From a bacterium (GTDB taxonomy: Bacteria; Cyanobacteriota; Vampirovibrionia; Gastranaerophilales; Gastranaerophilaceae): 64,000 nucleotides of DNA. This document shows positions 7,658 to 16,531 of this stretch, one piece after another. The first letter of the stretch is position 1. Each line of letters starts with the position of its first letter. The notes beneath the pieces are model-generated. The model was not told where the DNA came from. It saw only the letters and a list, made by a program, of their open reading frames with translations, and did not search any database. The translations under genes were made by a program, and so were the position numbers. The stretch spans positions 1 to 64,000 of the forward strand of contig JAFXHF010000016.1 of NCBI GenBank assembly GCA_017536545.1. The letters run 5' to 3'.

Positions 7658-8387
7658 ATGGGAAAAGATAGATATAGCTTCAATTTCGGGGGGGGGGCAA
7701 CCGCTTAAAGGCTCTCCAAGCGTAAATAAGCGAGGTTTTACATTAGCAGAAGTTTTGATTACCCTTGGGATTATCGGTGTTGTTGCTGCAATGACTATTC
7801 CGAATTTGATTTCTGGGTATCAAAAGAAAGCCACAGTGACCAAGCTTCAAAAAGCTATTTCAACTTTAAACCAAGCTTATAAATTGTCATATGACGAATA
7901 TGGTGATCCTGAGGATGCATTCTCTTTAGGTGCTAAGGAATATTTTAAACAATATTGGGCTCCTTTTATTAAAGTATTAACTTATTGTTCTACTCCTGAA
8001 GTTTGTGGTTATTCCTCTAATACTCCTTTTACATTTATTGATGGTTCTAAAATTACAACAGTGTTGGTTTCTCCAACTGCTCGTACTACTTTCCTTACTC
8101 CAGATGGATTTTTGTACATAATATTTACTGGTGGTGGTGATGCTAATGGTAATATGATCGCAAATAAAAGTGTTTATGTTGATATAAATGGTGGCGAGAA
8201 GCCAAATATGATGGGAAAAGATTTGTTTATATTAACTCGTGTTGAGGATAAGGGAATTTTACCTTACGGGTATAGTTACTCAGATAATGTGAATAAACAA
8301 GGATGTTCAAGAAGTAATGGTTATCATTGTGCAGAAAGAATAAAACGTGCTGGTTGGCAAATTGACAAGTCGTATCCTTGGAAATAG
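7658..8387 (+). CDS. Type IV pilin-like / pseudopilin protein, frameshifted by a G10 tract (possibly phase-variable)
   Basis: ATG 7658 has GAGAGGG upstream and opens a short leader that runs into ten G (7688-7697), after which the frame stops at 7706-7708. With nine G the whole gene is one frame of 242 aa. It has a 26-residue leader ending K-R-G, then FTLAEVLITLGIIGVVAAM, the class III prepilin signal with Glu at +5 and a hydrophobic helix. The C-terminal domain has several Cys and Gly-rich loops. Translation from the TTG at 7755 would lack the cleavage site, so it is unlikely to be the real start. As given, the gene is off. Its partners could be the PilMN/PilO platform at 55716-58029. Confidence 0.8.
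7688..7697 (+). repeat. Homopolymer G10 in the pilin-like leader
   Basis: Ten consecutive G lie inside the coding leader in a strongly AT-rich genome. One G fewer restores the frame. Such tracts change length by slipped-strand mispairing and are also a common sequencing-error site. Confidence 0.95.
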
Positions 8388-8733
8388 TAGTTTTTAAAAT
8401 TTAAAATTTTGTGAAAATTTTAAAAAGGATATCCTATTAGATATCGTACAGCACAATGCTTTTGGATTTATTTTTTGTGAAAATTATCACAAAAATTTTT
8501 GATAATTTCTTAAATTTTGCCGATTTTTTCCTAAAATCACAAAAAATTATGAAAAAATCCACCATTTTGATGAATTTTTATTTATAATTTTGTATATAAT
8601 TTAATTATAGTTTAGAAATGTTAAGAATTGAAACCCCACATATAAAAGGCTTTCGGGATATTTCTAAAAAAAGTTATTCCATTAATTTTAAAAAAGTAGT
8701 ATTATAATTTTGTGATAAAAGGAGGTTACAAAC
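8388..8733. other. 346-base AT-rich gap with inverted repeats
   Basis: Just after the pilin-like stop, AAAATTTT is repeated around GTG (about 8400-8422), a weak terminator-like hairpin. A second inverted repeat (AAAATTATC and GATAATTT) lies near 8477-8510. A promoter for the next gene is probable at the end (TATAAT near 8703). I saw no coding region. Confidence 0.5.
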
Positions 8734-8964
8734 ATGTTTACATCTAGCAAAAAAGAACAAAAAGAAATGCAAGTACAAATTATTGAATCAGCAGGTAAAA
8801 TCTACAATTACCTATCTGACAAAGGTGAAGTTACTATCAACAAATTAAGAAAAGATATGGATTTAGATGATAATTTCACTTACATGGGTCTAGGATGGTT
8901 ATCAAGAGAAGATAAAATTTCTTACACTCAAAAACCAAAATCAATTACAGTTAAATTAGTTTAA
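8734..8964 (+). CDS. Small winged helix-turn-helix protein (DUF2582-like)
   Basis: The 76-aa product reads as a single winged-helix domain (AGKIYNYLSDKGEVTINKLR, then LGWLSREDKI and a short wing). It matches in pattern the small DUF2582 family of bacteria and archaea, whose role is not established. AAAGGAGG lies ideally before the ATG. It is a single gene with its own terminator. Confidence 0.75.
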   Translation: MFTSSKKEQKEMQVQIIESAGKIYNYLSDKGEVTINKLRKDMDLDDNFTYMGLGWLSREDKISYTQKPKSITVKLV

Positions 8965-8980
8965 TTGTTAGAAAGATTTA

Positions 8981-9014
8981 GAAGACCGAACTTTTTATAA
9001 AGTTCGGTCTTTTC
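8981..9014 (+). terminator. Rho-independent terminator
   Basis: AGACCGAACTTT and AAAGTTCGGTCT form a perfect 12-bp stem around TTAT, followed by a T-rich tail. It ends the winged-helix gene. Confidence 0.85.
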
Positions 9015-9059
9015 TAATTTCTTAAATAGTGCTATAATTTGCACATAAAAGGAGTAAGT

Positions 9060-9461
9060 ATGAATAAAAATATTTTTAGCCCAAAAGGTAAAATCAATCA
9101 ATCTTTTTTTATAATTTATTATGTCTTGTTGATGACAGTTTATATTATTGGTGGAATTGCTTTGATGGTGGTTGTTTATAAGAACAATTTGAATTCGCTG
9201 TATTTTATGTGGCCATTGTTGTTAATCAAAATTCTACTATTATTTAATTACAAGAAAAGATTGTTAGATATCATTGGTAATTTACCTTGGGCGATTGTTT
9301 TGGCGTTTTTATTAACTTTTGATGCAGAAGGATTAGCAGCTTGTCAGTTGATTAAGGATCCTCAAATTTCAATGATTACGTTTTTTGCTGCAGCATTATT
9401 TATTTTATTTGTTCAGCCAGCAATCATTGCAGTAATCCCATCAAAAGAGATAAAAGAATAA
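9060..9461 (+). CDS. Small inner-membrane protein, DUF805-like
   Basis: The start is ATG 9060, eight bases after AAAGGAG; the in-frame ATG at 9039 lies upstream of that site. The 133-aa product begins [12 protein letters not shown], like the FxGRxxRxxF opening of DUF805 proteins, and has about four membrane spans (approx. 14-35, 42-58, 72-88, 102-124). Function is unknown. It sits 25 bases before rubrerythrin and may be co-transcribed with it. Confidence 0.6.
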   Translation: MNKNIFSPKGKINQSFFIIYYVLLMTVYIIGGIALMVVVYKNNLNSLYFMWPLLLIKILLLFNYKKRLLDIIGNLPWAIVLAFLLTFDAEGLAACQLIKDPQISMITFFAAALFILFVQPAIIAVIPSKEIKE

Positions 9462-9486
9462 TTATAATTTTAAAGGAGAAAGAGTA

Positions 9487-10026
9487 ATGGATTTAAAAGG
9501 AACAAAAACAGAACAAAACTTAATGACAGCTTTTGCAGGCGAATCTCAAGCAAGAAATAAATATACTTATTATGCTTCGCAAGCAAAAAAAGATGGTTAT
9601 GTGCAAATCAGTAAAATCTTTGAAGAAACTGCAAATAATGAAAAAGAACATGCTAAGTTATGGTTCAAATATCTACATGGTGGTAAAATTTCTTCAACTA
9701 TTGAAAATCTAAAAGATGCTGCAGATGGTGAAAATTATGAATGGACCGATATGTATGCAACATTTGCAAAAGAAGCTAAAGAAGAAGGCTTTGATGAATT
9801 AGCAGCATTATTTGAAATGGTTGCTAAAATTGAAAAAGAACACGAAGATAGATATAGAAAATTATTGGCAAATATTGAAAATGGTGAAGTGTTTGTAAAA
9901 TCTGAACCAAATACTTGGGAATGTGGAAACTGTGGTCATGTACATGTTGGAGAAGGTGCTCCAGAATTATGTCCAGTATGCAAACACCCTCAATCTTATT
10001 TCTTTGTGAAAGCAAAAAATTATTAA
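9487..10026 (+). CDS. rbr: Rubrerythrin
   Basis: Rubrerythrin is a cytosolic non-haem iron peroxidase that protects anaerobes from H2O2. The N-terminal ferritin-like four-helix domain carries the diiron ligands (E19 in FAGESQAR, E52xxH55, and the later E-x-x-H in EKEHEDR). The C-terminal rubredoxin-like domain has C146/C149 and C162/C165. The length of 179 aa is normal. AAAGGAGAA precedes the ATG. Confidence 0.96.
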   Translation: MDLKGTKTEQNLMTAFAGESQARNKYTYYASQAKKDGYVQISKIFEETANNEKEHAKLWFKYLHGGKISSTIENLKDAADGENYEWTDMYATFAKEAKEEGFDELAALFEMVAKIEKEHEDRYRKLLANIENGEVFVKSEPNTWECGNCGHVHVGEGAPELCPVCKHPQSYFFVKAKNY

Positions 10027-10046
10027 TATTTTAGAAAATTTTCTAG

Positions 10047-10076
10047 GGCGAAACTTAAAAAAGTTTCGCCTTTTTT
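10047..10076 (+). terminator. Rho-independent terminator of rubrerythrin
   Basis: GGCGAAACTT and AAGTTTCGCC pair around AAAA and are followed by T6. Confidence 0.9.
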
Positions 10077-10078
10077 AC

Positions 10079-10104
10079 GCAAAAAATATTTTTACAGGGT
10101 TTAA
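10079..10104 (+). promoter_or_regulatory. Variant two-box element (GCAA-N17-TTTAA)
   Basis: GCAA (10079-10082) and TTTAA (10100-10104) are 17 bases apart, 22 bases before the ATG at 10127. It differs from the consensus in the last base of the second box, so it is a weaker member. Confidence 0.35.
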
Positions 10105-10126
10105 TACTTACAGATAGGAAAAAATA

Positions 10127-10693
10127 ATGGAAATAAGAAATATAAATAATACCCCAAAATTTACTGGAATATACAGGTTTCCAAATGTTGATGCAAAAAC
10201 CGTTGCAAATATTTCGGAGCATATGACTTTTTTTGCAGGTGTTACAAGAAGTCCTGTGTATATGTTTGCGGGAAAGCATCCACTGGAAGCAAAAGTTGTA
10301 GAAGTTATCACAGAAACAGTTCCAGAATGTAAACAATATTCTTATGATTGGCTTGTTCAAAATGCGAAAAATTTTGGCTTAACTTTACCTACTTCTGGTA
10401 ATGTTGATGCGTGGGTTTTTACTAATAAAGAGGTTTCTCTTATAAAAGAATGTTGTGAAAAATTTGATTCAATTTTAAAAGGGAAAAAGTCTTTTTGGAG
10501 TTCTTTGAAAAGCTTATTTGTTGTTTCAGATACTCCTAAAAAGAGATTACCAAGTCATTTGAAAGAATTGGAAGAGTTAGTGAGCACGAATGAGAAAATG
10601 GTTGAAATTTTCCAACAAGTAATTCAAGACAAAAAAGTTGTGAAAGTTGATAGTCTTCATAATTTAATTTTTTCAGTATCTACAAAAGGTTAA
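10127..10693 (+). CDS. FxG-tagged protein of unknown function (188 aa)
   Basis: No family recognised. The first residues are polar (EIRNINN) and then TPKFTG, with the tag Phe at position 12. The remainder is a mixed alpha/beta soluble protein with a Lys-rich helical C-terminus. There is no signal peptide or membrane span. The start has AGGA eight bases upstream. Its stop codon overlaps that of the convergent gene at 10690 by four bases (TTAA), leaving no room for a terminator between them. Confidence 0.75.
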   Translation: MEIRNINNTPKFTGIYRFPNVDAKTVANISEHMTFFAGVTRSPVYMFAGKHPLEAKVVEVITETVPECKQYSYDWLVQNAKNFGLTLPTSGNVDAWVFTNKEVSLIKECCEKFDSILKGKKSFWSSLKSLFVVSDTPKKRLPSHLKELEELVSTNEKMVEIFQQVIQDKKVVKVDSLHNLIFSVSTKG

Positions 10694-11256
10694 GGGGTAT
10701 AAGTGTAATCTAAAGACCCTGGGGTATCAGGTACGAACCCTTGTTTTTCATAAAAACCAGTGGCATCTTTATCTGAGTATAGTTTGATAATTTTTCCACG
10801 GTACTGCTCTTTAATTTCATCAACCATACTTTTTCCTATTTCAGAATATCTGCGAAATTCTGCAACATCATAGCTATGAAAAGGATTTGTTTGTAGCACT
10901 TCAAGTTGAACATTGTTGGTGTTTTTTTTATTCCAAACCATAAATTGTCCTAAGATTTCATCAGGATTTAGATTTTCAAATCCGTATTGTTGATTTGTTA
11001 AAAAGAAAATTTTGCGAGATTTTTGTGGTCTTTTTAATCCATGAAGCCAATTAGCAACATCTCTAATTATTTCAACAAAACAGTTGCCGAAAATTTTCCA
11101 CTCATTGCATGTATCTCTGATAACTTGTATATCAAGTGGATTGTTAGCGTCAAACTGCACAAGTGAAACTTCATGAGGAACAAACTCACCGTTTGCGGCA
11201 AGTTTTTTGATTGTTATTGGTTTTATATATGTTCCGGTAAATGATACTTGTTGCAT
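10690..11256 (-). CDS. FxG-tagged protein with a GNAT acetyltransferase-like C-terminus
   Basis: The tag is at the very start (QQVSFTG, Phe at 6). In the last third, a helix followed by KIIKLYSDKDATGFYEKQGF reads like the end of the GNAT fold, where the acyl-CoA-binding helix leads to a 'fYek.GF' motif. The central part is not typical, so the substrate is unknown and the GNAT call is tentative. It lies 18 bases downstream of the other FxG gene at 11275 and is probably in the same operon. It is convergent with 10127-10693. Confidence 0.65.
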   Translation of the reverse strand: MQQVSFTGTYIKPITIKKLAANGEFVPHEVSLVQFDANNPLDIQVIRDTCNEWKIFGNCFVEIIRDVANWLHGLKRPQKSRKIFFLTNQQYGFENLNPDEILGQFMVWNKKNTNNVQLEVLQTNPFHSYDVAEFRRYSEIGKSMVDEIKEQYRGKIIKLYSDKDATGFYEKQGFVPDTPGSLDYTYTP

Positions 11257-11274
11257 ATTTATCTTTCAGGGTAA

Positions 11275-11835
11275 TTATAACGAAATTTGGGTATTATTGA
11301 ATTCTGTAATATCAAAGATGTCTTCTACATCATCTGCAGATTTAACCCCTTTTAATTCTGGGAAAATAATTTCAGTTCCTTGAGAATTGCCTCTGATATA
11401 AATTCTTTCGGTAGTATTTATTCTATCACCAACAAGGATAGATGTATCAATATCTGGTCTGTCGCAAATTACTTCTGCAATTCTATTGGTAGTTATAGTT
11501 GTTTTGGCATCATTTGGTTTACCACCAATAATCCAAGCTGTTAGTTTTTCTTGGGTAGATGCTTTTAGTTGATTAACTTTTTCTTCTAATTCATACAAAA
11601 GCTCATCAATTTTTCGACTAGGAGCATAGCGTTGAATAACCCCTTCATTATCACCTCTGACAAAAACAATAACTGGCATTGTTTCCATATCTACGCCAAA
11701 AGTTCTTTTTGTAAGAAATTGATTTGTTGCAAATGAACACTTTCTGCGTTCAGTAGTCACTCGTTGGGCTAAATCATTAAATCTTGAATTTGAAAAAACT
11801 AAATTACTTCTACCTTGGAAACTAATATTTTGCAT
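11275..11835 (-). CDS. FxG-tagged protein of unknown function (186 aa)
   Basis: The product opens QNISFQG (tag Phe at 6) and shows no domain I recognise. It has a Leu/Glu helix near residues 75-95 and mixed strands elsewhere, without signal peptide or membrane span. It is first of a two-gene unit with the GNAT-like FxG gene and has a GCAA-N18-TTTAT element upstream. The ribosome site is AAAGG about 10 bases before the ATG. Confidence 0.75.
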   Translation of the reverse strand: MQNISFQGRSNLVFSNSRFNDLAQRVTTERRKCSFATNQFLTKRTFGVDMETMPVIVFVRGDNEGVIQRYAPSRKIDELLYELEEKVNQLKASTQEKLTAWIIGGKPNDAKTTITTNRIAEVICDRPDIDTSILVGDRINTTERIYIRGNSQGTEIIFPELKGVKSADDVEDIFDITEFNNTQISL

Positions 11836-11858
11836 CTTATTATCTACCTTTCGATTAG

Positions 11859-11885
11859 ATAAAGTCCCCTAAAAAATAGAATTGC
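11859..11885 (-). promoter_or_regulatory. GCAA-N18-TTTAT two-box promoter-like element
   Basis: GCAA (11885-11882) and TTTAT (11863-11859) are 18 bases apart on the minus strand, 23 bases before the ATG at 11835. Confidence 0.5.
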
Positions 11886-11920
11886 TTAAATTTTTGTATA
11901 ATGTAAAATTTCGTAAAGAA

Positions 11921-12673
11921 TTAGTGTTTTATTTTTAGTTTTAATAACAGAGCACTCATAGTTGCACCGACAATCATGCCGACTGCAGAACTTATTGATT
12001 GCATAAATAATGGTTTAATATCATTATTAATCACTTTTTCTCGTTTTTCAGCTTTTTGCTTGATATTTTTTACTGCACTTGCTGAGAATTTTAAAGATTT
12101 AATTTCGTCACCAATTATTTGAGCTTTAAGCCCATTATCTTCAAGAACCATTGTTAGTAGATCTTTTAATATTGGATCTTTTGGGATTTTTGTGTTTGGT
12201 AATGTTATATCAACCTCATCATTGCCAATTCTTCCTTTTACGTGGAAATAATCAGGTCGGAATGTTTTTCCGCAGATTTTTTCATTGAAGAAGTTAGATA
12301 GTTTTGATGGCTCGTTATAATCTATTGCTAATACGAATTCTTTATTATCATATTTGCCATCATATACTTTATCTTTGCAATGCATCAGCATATATTTTTT
12401 ATTAAGAGTTCCTTCAAACCAAGTTTCATCTTCATTGTTAGTTACAACTTTAAAAAATGCAGGTCTTTTATTTACATGACCCTCTACAACTGTACCAATT
12501 GCAGCTTTTTCCTTATTTAGTTGTAAATCAGCAACCAAATCACGATAAATTACAACAGTATCTTTTTGAGTTTCTGTTGTAACTTGTTTTTCTACTTGTT
12601 TGTATTTGTCTAGCAAGTTCGTTGAAGATACTTCTGTACTTGCTTTGAAACTGATTTGTGGACTGAAATCCAT
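11921..12673 (-). CDS. FxG-type tagged protein with a C-terminal membrane anchor
   Basis: The 250-aa product begins with PQISFKA (tag Phe at 9, Ala instead of Gly). A soluble domain of beta character follows (about 35-190), then a charged linker and one membrane span at about residues 226-245 with a basic tail (LKIKH). This is a tail-anchored layout with the tag end in the cytoplasm or the reverse. Family unknown. It is transcribed separately from 11835, with its own GCAA-N19-TTTAT element. Confidence 0.72.
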   Translation of the reverse strand: MDFSPQISFKASTEVSSTNLLDKYKQVEKQVTTETQKDTVVIYRDLVADLQLNKEKAAIGTVVEGHVNKRPAFFKVVTNNEDETWFEGTLNKKYMLMHCKDKVYDGKYDNKEFVLAIDYNEPSKLSNFFNEKICGKTFRPDYFHVKGRIGNDEVDITLPNTKIPKDPILKDLLTMVLEDNGLKAQIIGDEIKSLKFSASAVKNIKQKAEKREKVINNDIKPLFMQSISSAVGMIVGATMSALLLKLKIKH

Positions 12674-12709
12674 TTAGTTTACTCCGAGTATTATTTTTCC
12701 TTATATCTA

Positions 12710-12738
12710 ATAAAAACATTTTGCCTGTGAAAATTGCC
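12710..12738 (-). promoter_or_regulatory. GCAA-N19-TTTAT two-box promoter-like element
   Basis: GGCAA (12738-12734) and TTTAT (12714-12710) are 19 bases apart, 36 bases before the ATG at 12673. Confidence 0.55.
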
Positions 12739-12775
12739 ATGATATTTTTATTTTGATTTGGTTTATAATTGTTCT

Positions 12776-13756
12776 ATGGAAAAAAGTAAAAGATTATTTT
12801 ATATTGAAATTCTGCAAGCGTTTGGTATTTTGTGTGTATTTTTAGGACACGCATTGAGGATTTATCACGATGGTGGTTGGTATTTTCATAAAACACAAAC
12901 AATTTTGGCATTTGATATAATCGACAAATTTATTTATTCATTCCATATGCCATTGTTTATGTTTTTGTCTGGTTTTCTGTTTTATCTGAATAAAGATAAA
13001 ATCCAAAATGCTTGGGAATATGTTTTAAAGCGTGTTAAAAGGTTACTTTTACCATTTTATCTAGCTGGATTTTTGTATGTTTTACCAATGATTTGTTTTA
13101 TAAATCCGCTAGATAAATCTATTGGATTTTATTATACAAGTTTTCTAACATTGGATTATACGTGGCATTTGTGGTTTTTGATTGACTTATTTATTATAAC
13201 TTTGTTTTTTGTTTTGTATTATTTCAAGTTTAATAAAATAAATAAGTATGTATTATTGGTAGTTTTGATTGGATTTAATTTATTAGCAACAATTGGTCCA
13301 AGTTCGTGTTTGGCAAGAATACCTAAGTTTGCAATATTTTTCTATCTAGGATGTTTATTTGTAGAACATAAAGATTTTATCGAAAAAACTTTAGCAAGAT
13401 ATATTTGGGTAATTTTATCGATATTTGCGGGGGCAGAGATTTTGCTATACTTTGCATACAAAAATGTTTTGATAGATTTGTCTGGGGCAGTTTTGGCAAT
13501 ATTATCCTTCTACTTGTTAGCACTAAAACTTTCTCAAAAAACAAATGGACAAAATAAAGTTGTATCGTTTTTATCTGTTAATTTATTGTCCTTATATATA
13601 ATTCACGAACCAATAATGGCATTGATTTTGAAATATTTCAAATGGGGAAATGATGGAAATCCTTTTGTGGTTTCTGGATTGATGTTTTTTGTATCGTTGT
13701 TGTGCAGTATATTATTTATTAAAGTCAAAGATTTTATATTAAACAAGACAAAATAA
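12776..13756 (+). CDS. Acyltransferase family 3 membrane protein
   Basis: The 326-aa protein has about ten membrane spans and opens FYIEILQAFGILCVFLGH, the R/E-x-L-Q-x-x-x-I-x-x-V-x-x-x-H pattern of acyltransferase-3 proteins that add acetyl groups to surface sugars. The partner glycan is unknown. The start is ATG 12776. TATAAT at 12764-12769 ends six bases upstream and no ribosome site is present, so the mRNA is probably leaderless. The TTG at 12758 overlaps the promoter and is unlikely. Confidence 0.82.
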   Translation: MEKSKRLFYIEILQAFGILCVFLGHALRIYHDGGWYFHKTQTILAFDIIDKFIYSFHMPLFMFLSGFLFYLNKDKIQNAWEYVLKRVKRLLLPFYLAGFLYVLPMICFINPLDKSIGFYYTSFLTLDYTWHLWFLIDLFIITLFFVLYYFKFNKINKYVLLVVLIGFNLLATIGPSSCLARIPKFAIFFYLGCLFVEHKDFIEKTLARYIWVILSIFAGAEILLYFAYKNVLIDLSGAVLAILSFYLLALKLSQKTNGQNKVVSFLSVNLLSLYIIHEPIMALILKYFKWGNDGNPFVVSGLMFFVSLLCSILFIKVKDFILNKTK

Positions 13757-13785
13757 AAAAGATAGGAACAAGTCCTATCTTTTTT
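13755..13785 (+). terminator. Rho-independent terminator, two-sided
   Basis: AAAAAAGATAGGA and TCCTATCTTTTTT pair around a 5-base loop. It serves the acyltransferase from the left and the tRNA from the right. Confidence 0.85.
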
Positions 13786-13788
13786 ATT

Positions 13789-13862
13789 TAGCAAGGGAGA
13801 GACTCGAACTCTCGACCTCTCGGGTATGAGCCGAACGCTCTAGCCAGCTGAGCTACCTTGCC
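13789..13862 (-). tRNA. tRNA-Met (CAT anticodon)
   Basis: The minus strand folds as a complete cloverleaf of 74 bases. The acceptor GGCAAGG pairs with CCTTGCT (first pair G-U), the D arm is GCTC/GAGC, the anticodon loop is CTCATAC with CAT, and the T arm is GAGAG-TTCGAGT-CTCTC. The discriminator is A and CCA is not encoded. It is not the initiator, because the first pair is not a mismatch and the anticodon stem lacks the three G-C pairs. A tRNA-Ile with lysidine-modified CAT cannot be fully excluded. Confidence 0.93.
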
Positions 13863-13965
13863 ATATCCTTTTTCCTATTCATTTTTCAACGGCTTTCGAC
13901 CGCATAAATCTATCTTACATGAAGAAAAAATTTTTTCAAGTATTTTTTTTGATATAATTAAATCT

Positions 13966-15327
13966 ATGATTAAGGATTTAACACGAGGCGAGCCATTAAA
14001 GTTAATTGTACTGTTTTCTATCCCACTTTTGATAGGAAATATTTTTCAGCAATTGTATAATATTGCAGATATTGTGATTGTTGGAAGGACTCTTGGCGTT
14101 GATGCTTTGGCTGCTGTTGGTGCTACTGCACCGTTATTTTTCTTGATTATGTTTGCTGTTGTGGGGATGAACAATGGATTTGCGGTAATCACTGGACAAA
14201 GATTCGGAGCAAAAGATTTTGATGGAGTTAGGCGTTCTGCAACTGTTTCAACAATTCTGAGTACCGCTTTTACTTTGTTTTTCTCAATTCTATTTGCAAT
14301 TTGTATGAAGCCAATTCTTTTTATGATGAATGTCCCAACAGAAATTTTGCATGACGCTTATTGGTATATTCAAATCTGTACTTTTGGGCTTGTGTTGGTG
14401 AATTTTTATAATCTTTTGGCTAGTATTGTAAGAGCTTTGGGTGATAGTAAAACCCCGTTATACTTCCTGATTTTGGCATCAGTTTTAAACATATTTTTGG
14501 CTTTGTTATTTATTCTTAAGTTTCATTGGGGAGTTTCTGGAGCAGCTGTAGCAGTTGTTTTATCTCAAGGTTTTTCAGCGTTATTGTGTTTGATTTTTGT
14601 AAAATTAAAATTTCCTATTCTACATACAAAAAAATCTGATTGGATTTTTGATTTTATACATAATCAAGATGACAGAGAATTTGCAAAAGAGCACTTGAGG
14701 GTAGGTATTCCTGCAGCGTTACAATTTTCGGTTTTAGGAATTGGGATTTTAATAATCCAAAGTGTTTGCAATTCGTTTGGTGCTAATGTAATTGCAGCAT
14801 TCACTGCAGCATTGAGAGTAGAGCAAATTGCGACTTTACCTATGATTTCATTTGGTATTGCTTTAGCATCGTTTGTTGCACAAAATTTTGGAGCAAAAGA
14901 AGTTGGAAGAATTAAAGAAGGGGTCATAAAATCATCTTTAATAAACATTGGATTAAGCCTTTTGATGGCATTTGTGATGAGGTTTTGGGGGCCAGAGATT
15001 ATTGAGGCGTTTATCGGAAAAGCAAATCCTGATGTAATTAAAATAGCTCACGAATATTTGTGGATAAGTACTTTATTCTATTGTTTCTTAGGACAAATTT
15101 TTATATTCAGAAACGCTTTACAGGGTATGGGAAGACCATTAATCCCACTAACATCTTCTTGTGCAGAGCTTATGGTTAGAGCTTACGCTGCAGGATTTTT
15201 AGCTGTTGAATTTGGATATTTTGGAATCTTCTATGCTGGCCCGATTGCTTGGATTACGGCTGCTGTAATTGTTACGATTGGATATTTTATAAATATAAGA
15301 AAGGTTGAAAGAAAGTTTGCAAAATAA
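13966..15327 (+). CDS. MATE-family efflux transporter
   Basis: The 453-aa protein has about 12 membrane spans in two similar halves, beginning DLTRGEPLKLIVLFSIPLLIGNIFQQLYN, the standard opening of the DinF/NorM-like MATE group that exports cationic drugs or metabolites with Na+ or H+. The start is ATG 13966, where TATAAT (13953-13958) ends seven bases upstream, again leaderless. The frame is open to 13858, but that part overlaps the tRNA and is not real. The substrate cannot be read from sequence. Confidence 0.9.
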   Translation: MIKDLTRGEPLKLIVLFSIPLLIGNIFQQLYNIADIVIVGRTLGVDALAAVGATAPLFFLIMFAVVGMNNGFAVITGQRFGAKDFDGVRRSATVSTILSTAFTLFFSILFAICMKPILFMMNVPTEILHDAYWYIQICTFGLVLVNFYNLLASIVRALGDSKTPLYFLILASVLNIFLALLFILKFHWGVSGAAVAVVLSQGFSALLCLIFVKLKFPILHTKKSDWIFDFIHNQDDREFAKEHLRVGIPAALQFSVLGIGILIIQSVCNSFGANVIAAFTAALRVEQIATLPMISFGIALASFVAQNFGAKEVGRIKEGVIKSSLINIGLSLLMAFVMRFWGPEIIEAFIGKANPDVIKIAHEYLWISTLFYCFLGQIFIFRNALQGMGRPLIPLTSSCAELMVRAYAAGFLAVEFGYFGIFYAGPIAWITAAVIVTIGYFINIRKVERKFAK

Positions 15328-15352
15328 AAGGAACTTTTGAAAGTTCCTTTTT
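15327..15352 (+). terminator. Rho-independent terminator
   Basis: AAAGGAACTT and AAGTTCCTTT pair over a short loop, followed by Ts. It ends the MATE gene. Confidence 0.8.
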
Positions 15353-15357
15353 GTGTG

Positions 15358-15735
15358 TTATCTTTTATCTGTTGTTTTTATTATGTGCCAACCAAATTTT
15401 GTACCAACTGGATCAGAAATTTCTCCAATTTTAAGGTCAAACGCAGTATCTGCGAATGATTGAACCATTTGTTTTCTGTTAAAGTATCCTAAATCCCCGC
15501 CACGTCTTCCTGATGGGCATTGAGAATATCTTAGTGCAGCATCTTCAAATGTTATTTCACCATTTTTGATTTCTTTTTTAAGTTGAAGTGCTTCTTTTCT
15601 GCTACTAACTAAAATATGGCTTGCTCTAACTTCCCTAATATCTAGGTTTGGATTGAAGAAACCACCTGCTGCGAATACATTTAATCCGCTAAATACGATT
15701 GCTATTGATAAAAATAATTTTATTAAATTTTTCAT
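15358..15735 (-). CDS. Exported parvulin-type peptidyl-prolyl isomerase
   Basis: A signal peptide (about 1-23, ending VFAAG) is followed by one parvulin domain: ASHILV near residue 40, then the typical LRYSQCPSGRRGGDLGYF and GWHIIKTT at the C-terminus. Such proteins help fold exported proteins in the periplasm. At 125 aa it is a single-domain form, without the SurA N-domain. AAGGGGAA precedes the ATG. Confidence 0.9.
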   Translation of the reverse strand: MKNLIKLFLSIAIVFSGLNVFAAGGFFNPNLDIREVRASHILVSSRKEALQLKKEIKNGEITFEDAALRYSQCPSGRRGGDLGYFNRKQMVQSFADTAFDLKIGEISDPVGTKFGWHIIKTTDKR

Positions 15736-15783
15736 AAGTTTCCCCTTTTTATTAAATGTAATATAAAATTTTTATTTTACACG

Positions 15784-16431
15784 CTACAGTTGTATAGTTC
15801 TTAGTACAAAATAATAGCGGTAGTTACCCCAATAAACGATTATTGAAATAAAATTGTTCTCTAAATCTGACGCTTCTAAATATGTGTCAGGGATTGGATC
15901 ACGTTTAGAACTCTTGAAATGTTTACCAACAAACTTTAAAGTTTTTTCTCTGATAAGTTGAATTTTTGTCATTTTAATTTGTGGTAAGTGGTTCTTATAA
16001 AAATCAACTGGAACGATTTCTTTTTTATAACAAGGAATTATATATTTAACTTTTCCTTGTTGTTTGAATAATATGTACCATGAGCCTTTGTGCTCTCTTG
16101 GAGTCAAAAGATAATATCCAGGTTCGATTGCTATTGATTTGAAAAATAGTGGAGTTGTAAGTCTGAATAGTGGATATGGTGACCAAGTTGAATACATTGT
16201 GTCTTGGTATTCTCCAGGATCGATGTTGTGCATATATTTGAATTCTGGCACAGGCATATCTCGATACATTTGCTCGATATCAATAGCTTCAGTGTACTCA
16301 TCATCAGCAATTTCCTGTGCGTTTACATCGTCAGGATATGTTGTTTCTTGTTGTTCCTCCGCAAGTGTCGGTGTAACAAGCATGAAAAAGCCAAATAAAA
16401 TTATAAATAAACCCAGAAAAAATTTTTTCAT
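15784..16431 (-). CDS. Exported protein of unknown function (215 aa)
   Basis: There is a clear signal peptide (residues 1-24, ending PTLA). The mature part begins with a Glu/Asp-rich stretch and continues as a Tyr-rich, beta-like domain. No family recognised. It lies 48 bases upstream of the parvulin gene in the same direction, so the isomerase could be co-transcribed with it. There is no clear ribosome site. Confidence 0.7.
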   Translation of the reverse strand: MKKFFLGLFIILFGFFMLVTPTLAEEQQETTYPDDVNAQEIADDEYTEAIDIEQMYRDMPVPEFKYMHNIDPGEYQDTMYSTWSPYPLFRLTTPLFFKSIAIEPGYYLLTPREHKGSWYILFKQQGKVKYIIPCYKKEIVPVDFYKNHLPQIKMTKIQLIREKTLKFVGKHFKSSKRDPIPDTYLEASDLENNFISIIVYWGNYRYYFVLRTIQL

Positions 16432-16531
16432 ACTTAAATTTTAATATTTTTTTGATGAAAATCAATCATTCTAATAATTGATAGTGAAAAATATTATAGA
16501 CCAGATTTCAACATTGTGATAAAATAGGTTT

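Noticed and set aside
7755-8387. Pilin-like gene starting at TTG 7755
   Set aside because: This start would remove the K-R-G cleavage site and the start of the FTLAEV helix and has no ribosome site. The start at 7658 with one G fewer is far better.
13858-13965. N-terminal extension of the MATE transporter
   Set aside because: The frame is open but crosses the end of the tRNA gene and the promoter; the first 36 residues fit no MATE protein.
16431-16448. Leaderless start for the exported protein at 15784-16431
   Set aside because: The upstream run is only poly-A/T and no acceptable -10 hexamer ends 6-9 bases before the ATG.
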